Shown here piece after piece: positions 55,340-64,000 of a stretch of 64,000 nt of DNA (positions are counted from its first letter, which is position 1; the number at the start of each line of letters is the position of its first letter). The position numbers and the translations under genes were made by a program. Source of the DNA: Humulus lupulus (Eukaryota > Streptophyta > Magnoliopsida > Rosales > Cannabaceae); assembly GCF_963169125.1 (NCBI RefSeq), contig NC_084794.1:88767018-88831017 (forward strand). Direction: 5' to 3'. Under the pieces are notes generated by a model. The model ran no database searches and was not told the DNA's origin. It was given only the letters and a program-made list of their open reading frames with translations.

Positions 55340-57980
55340 ATGATGAAAACCATGCAAATTTTGATTTCCAATGAGAAAAACAAGACATGGGATTTCATAT
55401 CCTTGGTCTCGATGGCCATAATATTCTCTTTTCTTTCATGCCCATGTCTCTCCGATCCTAGAATCACCGAAGCCAGCCTCTACTGCGGCATCGGGAAACC
55501 TCCGGCGAAGGTGAGCTTGGTTCCGACTTTCGTCAGAGAAATGGAGAGCATTGCCCAAGGCGTCAACACAAGCCAATGGGCCACTCATTTCGATAACTCT
55601 ACAAATGGGCTGCCCATGTACGGTTTAGCCCAATGTCATCAAGACCTGTCCCATATGGATTGTCTCCTCTGCTACGCCGCCAGTCGAACCAGGCTTCCCC
55701 GTTGCTTGCCCTCCGTCTCGGCTCGAATTTACCTCGACGGATGTTTTCTTCGGTACGATAATTACAGCTTCTATAACGAGAGTACCGACGCAGTTCGTGA
55801 TTCGTTCAACTGCAGCGCGATATCTGCGCCGTTGGATGGTTCGACTTCGAGGTCGAAATTCGTGGCCGAGGTTGGGTTCGTGATTGGGAACGCGACGAGG
55901 GCTGCTACGGTTAAGAATGGTAGTGGGTTTGGCGTGGCGGCGGGAGATGGTGTTTACGCCTTGGCTCAGTGTTGGAAAACCGTCAGCGCCGAGGGCTGCC
56001 GAGCTTGCTTGCAGAAGGCGAGTACGGCTGCGAAGAAGTGTGCGCCGAAGAGAGAAGGGAGGAGTATGAACGCAGGGTGCTATTTGAGATATTCGACTGA
56101 GAAGTTCTATAACGATGAGGCAGAAGCAGAGAAGAGGAGTGAGTCCAGAAAATTTCTCAGTAACCAAACAGAATTCAACACTTTGTCTTATGTGTATATA
56201 TGTATTTTACATTTTCTTTGCGTTTCAGGCACTTCGAGAAGAAGAGGAATCATTATAGCGATTGTTCTAGCAGCAGCAGCATTCTTAATGCTGTCTCTGT
56301 TTGGTGCCTATGCAGCCTATGCTAAAATGATTAAGATTAAAGCTGGTATGACTTTCTGCCTTAACAATTCTCCAGTTTGAAAAGAATGAACAAGAAAATG
56401 GTACTAATTTAATGTACTTTTTTCTGTTGAATTTTTCATCTAGCTCGGCGTAACATGGGCCAGAGCTCTTTCTGTTTTAACAAGTCTAGTTTGAGTTTCA
56501 AATATGAAACACTTGAGAAAGCCACAGATTATTTCAGTCCCTCAAAGAAAATTGGACAGGGTGGAGCTGGTTCTGTGTATAAGGGGACTCTTCCAAATGG
56601 GAAAACTGTAGCAGTTAAGAGATTGATCTATAATACAAGGCAATGGGTGGATGAGTTCTTCAATGAAGTTAATTTGATTAGTGGAATGCAACACAAGAAC
56701 CTTGTTAAACTTCTTGGTTGTAGTATTGAAGGCCCGGAGAGCTTGTTGGTGTATGAGTATGTACCCAACAGGAGCCTCGATCAGTTTCTTTTTGGTAAAT
56801 TTTCTTTTTCTCTACATTAGTTCTCAATTTGAATGGTTGCAATACAAGCAAAGGGTCCTAATATTATATTTTGAAATGCAGAGAAGAACAAGGTTCAGAT
56901 TCTGAACTGGAAGCAGAAGTTTAACATCATTGTTGGAACAGCCGAGGGGCTTGCCTATCTTCATGGAGGTTCCCAGTTAAGAATAATCCATAGGGACATT
57001 AAAAGCAGTAATGTTCTTCTTGATGAGAATCTGACTCCCAAAATTGCAGACTTTGGGCTTGTTCGTTGTTTTGGTGCTGATAAGACTCATCTCAGCACTG
57101 GGATTGCTGGAACACTGTGAGTTAAAATCTCCCTTTTTTATTGGGATTTTTCTTATGTGCACTTTGTACTGTTCTCTTTAAGATTGAGAGTACCTAAAAG
57201 TTTGGTGGCTTATTAAAAATAAACTTTTCATTCCCTTTCTATAATTATTATTACACCCTACTTTTTCTCTTTGCCGACCTGCCAGTTCCCATTAGGTAGT
57301 TTCTCAATATGAAACTTTTTCTTTGGTTCCCCTTATGATTAATGATTGTATACCATAATGTGAAACAGAGGATATATGGCTCCTGAATATCTTGTTCGAG
57401 GACAACTCACAGAAAAAGCAGATGTGTATAGTTTTGGAGTGTTGGTGCTTGAAATTGTTTGCGGTAGAAGAAACTGTGCTTTCACACAAGATTCAGGCTC
57501 TCTTTTACAAACAGTAAGCATCTTTACTTAGATTGTCGAAATGGGTTCTTGAGATTATTTGAGAAAGTGGGAAATATTCACTCTTAAGCATCTTACTCAG
57601 TGAGATTGTTTGACTTTATACAGATTTGGATGCTCTACAAGTCAGATAAGTTGGCCGAAGCTGTTGACTGCATGAAAGGTGACATCCCAGCAAAAGAAGT
57701 AGCCAATGTGCTTCAAATTGGGCTTCTTTGCACGCAGGCCTCGGCCTCTTTTAGACCATCCATGACTGCAGTAGTTTCAATGCTAACCAACAGGGAAAAG
57801 GAGATACCAGCTCCAAACCAACCCCCATTTCTAAACGCCAGTGCTTTAAACCCAACCAGCTCCACAAGGTCTTACAGCTCACAGAGCTTAGTATCGAACG
57901 CCGTGACTAGAGTTGAAGCGTCCTACACATCTTCAGAGATTTCTAGCTCCAACAGTTCAGTAGGGCAAACAAGAATATGA
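55340..57980 (+). CDS. CRK3: Cysteine-rich receptor-like protein kinase (CRK3-like)
   Basis: A plasma-membrane receptor kinase, intact. Six exons are 55,340-56,138, 56,229-56,345, 56,444-56,794, 56,882-57,116, 57,369-57,513 and 57,624-57,980, all with GT..AG introns and a frame closing at 667 residues. The start is the first of two ATGs, followed by a signal peptide (hydrophobic to about residue 38). Two DUF26 domains follow (about 45-260), each with C-x8-C-x2-[14 protein letters not shown] and [13 protein letters not shown]. Exon 2 encodes the membrane segment (about 273-298). The kinase has [11 protein letters not shown], Lys364, Glu380, HRD 459-461, DFG 479-481 and APE 505-507, so it should be active. 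The tail is Ser-rich. The kinase sequence is closest, from memory, to Arabidopsis CRK3; members act in stress and immune signalling. The ligand is unknown. Confidence 0.95.
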
Positions 57981-59297
57981 GAAATAACTGGCATAGATAG
58001 TTACAAAACTAAACTGAGTCCAAGTAGAGTTCACCATGTCCAGAGAGACTGATACTAGCAAGTACAAGATTCGAACTTTGTGAAGTGATTACTTTACTTG
58101 ATAGCAAAACCATTACTAATCATGCAAATGGGAAAGAGGCAAATTATTTGGATGGTTTACTCATACATACTGCCACAAGGGTTGGTTTAACAGTACGGTT
58201 ACTCAAGTTTTTGTTATGTGAAAAGCAAATCTGAATTGATATACAGTACACAATGTTGGAATATATATTTTTTATATATAGAATCAAGGGACCACCTCCA
58301 AAAATTGATGCTTACCATAAATTTCAAAAGGAGGAGGTGGGGACAGTTTGATTAGGACCTGCTTAATGGTATTAGTCTCACACTCATTGGGGGGCCTTGT
58401 TTCATTTCCTTATGGCTTATACTCTACTTGAGCTGTCATGAACATTATCTTCTTTAGACAAAACCGGTGTATTATATGGTTTAATCTGTAATGCGAATTG
58501 GTACTTGTCACTGGGACAGGTACAATGCTTTTATAATTGTTATTGAATTATACAGCATTATATAGGTAGTGGTAGTTAGGTAATATTAATAACACTAGAT
58601 GTGACATCTTGAATAGACATAGACTATACAAAAGTGGTGAGTTTGCATATCTATGATATTATATAATTAATTGTGTAATAAATGAGGAGATTGTTGCTTT
58701 GATGAGCACAACAATATCTTTTTAAGCTAACTTGTACCTTAATTTACTCCCTAAATGGGACCATAAACTCCTAACTTATTTCTATCCTGAAAGATATGAA
58801 ATTACGTGAAAGCAAAATAAGTATCTTTAAAATCAAGTTTATTGACAATGTCTACTGAAACACTAAGATTAAATAGCATTGTAAAGACATTGAGAAAAAG
58901 ACATTATAGAGGAGCTTAGAAGTGCACATTTTTATTTTTTTTACATAAATTCATTGCCTTGTTATCACTTTCAGAGAGAATATGAATTGTATAATGAGAA
59001 AGCCTCCAAATAAAAAACCATTTCTGTGATCTGTCACACTACCCTAATCCAAATCAAGGCATAAATCTAAATTCTCAACTGAGTTACTCTCATCTCATCC
59101 CAAAAATTTATTTGCAATAAAATCAAACGTAAGCTACAAACTCAGTCATGTCTAATCAATAGGGTCAATAGGTTCACGTATTACAAAAGTATAAAATCTC
59201 ATTACATAAGACCATGCATTAAAAGACATAAAGTTAAAACAACATAGTTTTTATTTATTTATTTGGATAGCTATACTTGTTATTTGTGTACATATCC
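57981..59297. other. Intergenic region between CRK3-like and COX5C-like genes
   Basis: Contains the 3' untranslated regions of two convergent genes. It is AT-rich with no frame or repeat I can support. The convergent arrangement means the two transcripts end facing each other. Confidence 0.5.
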
Positions 59298-59486
59298 CTA
59301 CTTATCTTCGACCACAACACTCACTTCACCCCTGTCAAGCATATCGTAAAATTCCTTCCTTCTCTTCTGGACATTCCAGTGGTACCTTTTCCAAAAGTAC
59401 TCAGCTGTGAGGCCAATAGTTATTCCATAGCAAATCTCCTTCAAAATACTGGGAGGGGACCCCCTATAATAAGCAGCATGGACCAT
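59298..59486 (-). CDS. COX5C: Cytochrome c oxidase subunit 5C-like protein
   Basis: A 62-residue protein (MVHAAYYRGSPPSILKE..) with the length and layout of plant COX5C, a small nucleus-encoded subunit of mitochondrial complex IV. A short N-terminus leads to one hydrophobic segment (ICYGITIGLTAEYFWK, about residues 18-33). The conserved HWN, FYDMLDRGEVSVVVE end follows. The stop is TAG at 59,298. Only seven bases upstream of the ATG there is a splice acceptor (ttttattgcag at 59,504-59,494), matching the leader intron known in plant COX5C genes. The sequence departs from the usual form at AEYFWKRY, where the family typically has a Gly-Gly-containing segment. It is either a divergent paralogue or a recently relaxed copy; the frame is intact. 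Confidence 0.85.
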   Translation of the reverse strand: MVHAAYYRGSPPSILKEICYGITIGLTAEYFWKRYHWNVQKRRKEFYDMLDRGEVSVVVEDK

Positions 59487-60197
59487 CTCTACCCTGCAAT
59501 AAAAAAATTATAAGCACTATCCAATCCAAACACGACCCAAAACAAAAAAATTAATAAAAATAAAAGAAAATCCAATTGTAATTTTAAAGCGTTTTTTAAT
59601 TTTTGCACTAAAATTCCTCCAATGAAAAGCCATGGCCAATGCATGTGGATCTTTATTTAACATTGACATAGTTCGTTCTGTTTTTGACACTAGTTAAACA
59701 GAGCAAGTAAAGGGACCAAAATGAAATGAGAGACAACTTTCTTATGCGAATAAGTATCTGAATTAGATCGTCAAGGAAGGGAAGATGAGAAAGAATGAGG
59801 TGTTTGTTTACGGAAGAAGAAGAAGAAGAAGAAAGGTTTTCGAAACAGAAAGAACACAAAAGCTGTTTGGTGGGTACTGTTACTATAACAGAACCGAAGC
59901 TACTTGGATTCTTGTCAATCAATACGTAAGTTTGAGTTTGACCATTGACACGTTGTTGCCACGAGTCAAATGTTGGGATGGTTAGTTTGTGATGAATGAT
60001 CGTAACACGTTGATCCAATTCATTTATGTCCATTTATGTTCTCCATTTCCAGTCGAAGTCCTTTCTTGATTCTCTCTCTCTCTCCGTTGATGATAGTCAG
60101 TTGGCGGGCCGCGGATGCAAGAATTTTTTTCAGGAAGGCCAAAATTGCATTAATTGTATCAATATACAAAATATATGCCTTAATTAAAAAATACATA
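59487..60197 (-). promoter_or_regulatory. Leader intron and promoter region of the COX5C-like gene
   Basis: The acceptor AG is at 59,494-59,495. A possible donor on the minus strand (ccGTAAAC, about 59,811) follows a CTT-repeat stretch that looks like a 5' leader. This would make an intron of about 310 bp. Frames across the CTT/GAA repeat (59,653-60,033 minus, 59,785-59,985 plus) show no domain and are probably leader sequence. A (CT)n run at about 60,070-60,087 (plus strand tctctctctc) lies further upstream. Confidence 0.45.
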
Positions 60198-61098
60198 TCT
60201 ATTCTATATAAAAAGTGTGTGTAGATAACGCAAATTTTTTGTTTTAACGGTTTTTTAATTTTTTCCAGTTAGCTTTAATAGAATATTTTTATATTTAACA
60301 GAATATTCTTATATTTAACAGTAAATTGCAAACATGAATTAAACTTAAATAAATAAATAATTAAATAAATTAAAATAAGATATTTCTGAGATATTTTACA
60401 ATCATAATTATTTAAAAATAATAAAACCATATATTTTATAACTTAAATAAAATTTAATCAAACTTAATATTATATTAAACATATAATATATAATCATCTG
60501 TTGTCACTGCTACATTCAAAAACTAGAACAAACATAAACTTAAACAAAAATAAATAAATAAATTAATTAATTAAAATAAGGTATTTTAAAGATATTTTAT
60601 GATAATTTAAATAATTAAATCATATTTATTTAAAAATAATAAAGACATACATGTTACTTTTTTATCTTATAAATTTGTGTGATAGTTTGTTTTTATCAAG
60701 TGATTTGAGCTTTTTTTTCTTCATCAAATTCACCAAAAGACATTGCGAGATATATTAGAATCTAAAAATAGTTGATGCATATATACTACTATCTACACTA
60801 TGACTTTTTCTATTCTTATTTTATTTCTATTATCAATTTTTTTAAAATATTATTCTATTTATACATATATCATGTAATCATGTAAATATATATCTATGTC
60901 AACGTTATATTTAAATATCATATATGTAAAATTATTTATATAAATATTTATATATAATATAGAACTATAATTCATTCGATTATAAATATATATATATATA
61001 TTTTTAAAAAGATAGTGAACCAATTTTTATTAAAATTATATACAATGTTTACAATTTTAAAACTAAACAAACGTGCATTATAAGTTGCTTTTACCTAG
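60198..61098 (+). mobile_element. Helitron-like non-autonomous element 1
   Basis: It starts TCTATTCTATATAAAAAGTG after an A and ends in ttacCTAG before a T, as expected for Helitrons inserting between A and T. Near the end is cgtgcattataagttgc, a degraded hairpin. The first 130 bases resemble the starts of elements 2 and 3 (gtagataacg, ttggttttaa, agaatatttttatatttaac). It is AT-rich, with no coding capacity and no target duplication. Confidence 0.7.
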
Positions 61099-61158
61099 TA
61101 TATATATATATATATAAATGAGAGCTTCAAGGAGATGATATGGCACTCTAAATCTATA

Positions 61159-61886
61159 TCTCTTCTATATAATAAGTGTGTAGATAACAGAAATTCTTGG
61201 TTTTAATGGTTTATTTTTTATTTTTTTAAGGTTAACTTTAACAGAATATTTTTATATTTAACAGAATATTCTTATATTTAACGGTAGTTTCTAAACAGTT
61301 AAACTTAAATAAAATAATTAAAATAAGATATTTTACAATGATAATTATTTAAAAATAATTAATAATTAAAAAAATTAAAAATAAGATATTTTAAAGATAT
61401 TTTACAATGATAATTATTTTAAAATAATTAATAATTAAACAAATTAAAATATGATATTTTTTAGATATTTTACAATAATAATTATTTAAAAATAATAAAA
61501 TCATATGTTTTATAACTTAAATAAACATTTAATTAAATTTAAACCCACTTATTAGATTAATATCATATTAAACCTATAATATAATCTACTGTAAATTAGC
61601 AACAAATTATTTTCTTTTAAAAAAACTAGCAAGAAACTTAAATTTAAAATGCACCTATAATATTTAATATTACATTAAACATATAATATATAATCTATTA
61701 TTGTCACTCCCAAATTCATAAACTAGAACAAACTTAAACTTAAACAAAAATAAATAAATTATTTAATTAAAATAGGATTTTTATTTCATAATTTATATGA
61801 CATTAATATAAATTTAATAAAAATAATTGATAAATTCTATAAAGAAAATTAAGCAAACGTGCATATTGCACATTGCTTGTATCTAG
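61159..61886 (+). mobile_element. Helitron-like non-autonomous element 2
   Basis: It starts TCTCTTCTATATAATAAGTG and ends gtatCTAG, followed by T. The 3' end carries a small hairpin (GTGCA tat TGCAC) about 15 bases before CTAG. It is shorter than element 1 because it lacks an internal stretch of about 250 bp that elements 1 and 3 share. Confidence 0.75.
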
Positions 61887-61888
61887 TA

Positions 61889-62621
61889 TCTCTTATATAT
61901 AGAAAGTGTATAGAAAAAGAAAATTATTGGATTTAAGGGTATTTTACTTTTGCCTTAACTTTACCCATATATTATTATATTTAACACAATATTTTTTATA
62001 TTTAAATATAGACAATAAATATTACTTAAACTTAAATAAAATTAAATAAATTAAAATAAGATATTTTAAAGATATTTTACAATAATAATTATTTAAAATA
62101 ATAAAACTATATATTTTATAACTTAAATAAAATTTAATTAAATTTAAACTTAATATTATATTAAACATATAGTATATAATCTTTTGTTGTCACTGACAAA
62201 TTCAAAAACTAGAAAAAATATAAGCTTAAACAATTTTTTTAATTAAAATAAGATATTTTATGATAATTTAAATAATAAAATCATACATATTATTTTTTTA
62301 TCTTATAAAATTGTGTGAGTTTATTTTTTATCAAATGATTGAAACTCTTTTTCTTCACCAAATTTACCAAAGCACATTGTGAGATACATTAGAAACTAAA
62401 AATAGTTGATGCATGTATACTACTGTCTACACTATGACTTTTTCTATTCTTATTTCATTTCTATTTAAAATATATATGTTATATAGCCATATAAATATAT
62501 ATATATATATATATCTATGTCAATATTGTGTTTATATGTCATTGTAGAGATTATTGATATAAATATTTATATATACTATATAACTATAATTCATTCTAGG
62601 ACTATATATACTATAATTCAT
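61889..62621 (+). mobile_element. Helitron-like non-autonomous element 3, interrupted by a MULE
   Basis: It begins TCTCTTATATATAGAAAGTG two bases after the end of element 2. It follows element 1 through ctatgtcaa and actataattcattc. The hairpin and CTAG end are not present before the MULE starts at 62,622, so they may lie beyond the window. Confidence 0.65.
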
Positions 62622-63148
62622 GGGCTCCTTGGCAAAATAGCCTCTTTTTATAGTGCAATTTATACTTTGGCCTAGTTTCAATATTTTTTAGCTAAATGAC
62701 ATATTTTATTAATGAATTTTTTGTATTATCCATTTTACCCTTAAAATAAAATAATAATAAATTAAAACAAAAACCCTAAAAACTATCATCTTCTTCCTCT
62801 CACCCATCCACCCACACCCATCCACAACCACCCACTCTCATCCTGCTGCCACCACCACCGGCGACCACTGCCCCTTGCCGCCGCCACCGCCGGGGAACAC
62901 TTCTCATCATCAACTTCCACCGTCTCTCCACAAATTTGGCCACCACCCATTCAAAAGGTTAGTTTATATTTTTATGAAAAATGAGATTTTTGATTTTGTT
63001 TTAGTATATTTAAAATGCAAAATGATTTTTTTAGTATATTGAAAGTATAAGTAAGGATTTAGGTTTATTTATGGAGTTTAGAGCTTGAAAATCAGAAAAA
63101 TTTAATAGTGGTTTTGGCCATTTTCGAGATAGAGAAACCCAGAATTTT

Positions 63149-63402
63149 TTGACAACTTGTCTAATTTTTCGACAATGAGTCTGATATTTAGACCAACTGT
63201 CTAAATTTCAGACCAGTGGTCGTATTTTTTTGACCACCTATCTAAATTTTAGACCATTTGTCGAATTTAGACAAGTAGTCTAATTTTTAGACAGATCGTC
63301 GTATATTTTCAACCACCTGTCGAATTTTTAGACAGGTTGTCGAATTATCAAACAAGTTATCTAATTTTTAGACAGGTTGTCAAATTTCTAGATTTTCAAC
63401 TT
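63149..63402. repeat. Imperfect short tandem repeat with dyads in the MULE leader intron
   Basis: Roughly twelve degenerate units of about 20 bp alternate gacaggttgtc-type and aattttta-type words (for example tttttagacaggttgtcgaa). Each unit contains a small GACA..TGTC or AGAC..GTCT inverted repeat, so the array could form several hairpins. Confidence 0.7.
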
Positions 63403-63483
63403 GATTTTCATTTTTTTATATAACTTTTCAATCAAAGTAATACCAATAATTTATATTTTTTTATTGTATTATTTTTTTTCCAG

Positions 63484-64000
63484 ATGTCATTCAAAAATGT
63501 TGTAATATTATGTGACAGATTGTGGAAAAAGAATGAAGACTCATGGAAATGGATTTCAAATGGCTCACGATCAAGATCAAGTTTGGTACAAACTAACCTA
63601 ACTTATGAGGAGTTAGTTGAACACATTTATGAAGTTACAGAAATCGATCGCAACCTCTTTGATATAAAATTAACTTACAACATAAAGACAATGGTGGAGA
63701 TTGAACAAATTGCAATAAAAAATAGTAGAGACATTGTTAGTTTATTTACATGGAAATTGCAAGATAACGACAATGGTAGAGATTGAACCAATTGCAATAA
63801 AAAATAGTAGAGACATTGTTAGTTCATTTACATGGCAATTACAAGATAACGACAATGATCGCAACATTCTTGTACATGTTGAGAGTTTGCCACTGATAAG
63901 ATTCCATGTGCTCACGGCATCGTTGCGACAATGTATCGGGGAGTAGATGTATATAGTCTATGCTCAAAATACACGACTGAATTTTGGAGGATGACTTATG
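63484..64000 (+). pseudogene. MULE transposase with large internal deletion
   Basis: After the acceptor ttttccag the ATG at 63,484 opens a 100-codon frame (MSFKNVVILCDRLWKKNEDSW.., LTYEELVEHIYEVTEIDRNLFDIKLTY) that matches the N-terminal domain of MuDR-type transposases. It ends at 63,784-63,786. About 85 bp later another frame has the SWIM zinc finger, C-x-C then C-x-H: CTC, EFATDKIPCAH, then GIVATMYRGVDVYS, which lies at the C-terminal end of such proteins. The DDE catalytic core is missing, and a TGA sits inside the SWIM motif (63,880-63,882). The window ends inside it. It is a dead, internally deleted copy. Confidence 0.75.
63689..63852 (+). repeat. Direct duplication of about 82 bp in the MULE transposase remnant
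   Basis: The sequence gacaatggtggagattgaac to caagataac occurs twice in tandem (about 63,689-63,770 and 63,771-63,852) with four or five differences. It is followed by gacaatgatcgc. Because 82 is not a multiple of three, the second copy is read in another frame, which helps to end the first ORF. Confidence 0.85.

Larger units (their letters stand above)
62622..64000 (+). mobile_element. MULE (Mutator-like element), left part
   Basis: It opens with gggctccttggcaaaatagc, an end typical of plant Mutator-like elements. A C-rich leader exon (about 62,780-62,957), an intron (62,958-63,483) and a transposase start at 63,484 follow. The right end is outside the window, so the inverted repeat and the target duplication cannot be checked. 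It lies inside Helitron-like element 3. Confidence 0.65.

Noticed and set aside
55625..56167. 180-codon antisense ORF
   Set aside because: Shadow of the GC-richer first exon of the CRK3-like gene on the opposite strand.
59653..60033. 126-codon minus-strand ORF upstream of COX5C with a Ser run
   Set aside because: The Ser run is a CTT/TCT-repeat leader; the frame is separated from COX5C by an intron acceptor and shows no domain.

Overview
The window is nuclear DNA of a flowering plant, most likely a eudicot. It is AT-rich, carries GT..AG introns, holds a cysteine-rich receptor-like kinase gene and a mitochondrial COX5C-type gene, and is filled with plant LTR-retrotransposon lineages (Athila-like and Tat Ty3, SIRE-like and other Ty1/copia), Helitron-like elements, a Tourist-like MITE and a MULE. 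The species cannot be named from the sequence. I see no tRNA, rRNA or CRISPR.

Positions 1 to about 54,406 are a nested stack of transposable elements. The outermost unit on the right is a decayed Tat-lineage Ty3 element (34,027-43,889 and 54,235-54,406). A 10.3-kb SIRE-like copia element (43,890-54,229, minus, perfect TSD gagac) sits inside its 3' LTR. Its polymerase region is cut at 34,026 by a plus-strand copia element (29,657-34,026) whose left part is missing. That copia element is cut at 29,656 by an Athila-like Ty3 element (4,130-29,656, plus) which has itself been invaded by a solo LTR (4,810-7,046), a rearranged relative of its own family (9,520-13,150), a 5.0-kb copia element (15,950-20,970, perfect TSD atccc), a MITE (22,043-22,265) and a non-autonomous LTR element (22,847-29,628). 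At the far left (1-3,475) lies a deleted coding relative of that non-autonomous element, followed by a GC-rich minisatellite (3,800-4,129) fused in frame to the Athila-like RNase H.

The single-copy-looking part is 54,407-60,197. It holds an intact six-exon CRK3-like receptor kinase (55,340-57,980, plus; 667 residues) and, 1.3 kb downstream on the opposite strand, an intact 62-residue COX5C-like gene (59,298-59,486) with an intron in its leader. From 60,198 to the end there are three tandem Helitron-like elements, the last cut by a MULE carrying an internally deleted transposase.

Most coding sequence in the first 54 kb is broken by stops or frameshifts; the breaks are recorded per entry. The best leads are the uncharacterised ORF of the non-autonomous element, a shared EFYANL-type accessory protein in both a Ty3 and a Ty1 element, the antisense accessory gene of the Tat element, and the minisatellite-RNase H fusion. 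All alignments and boundaries were made by eye.
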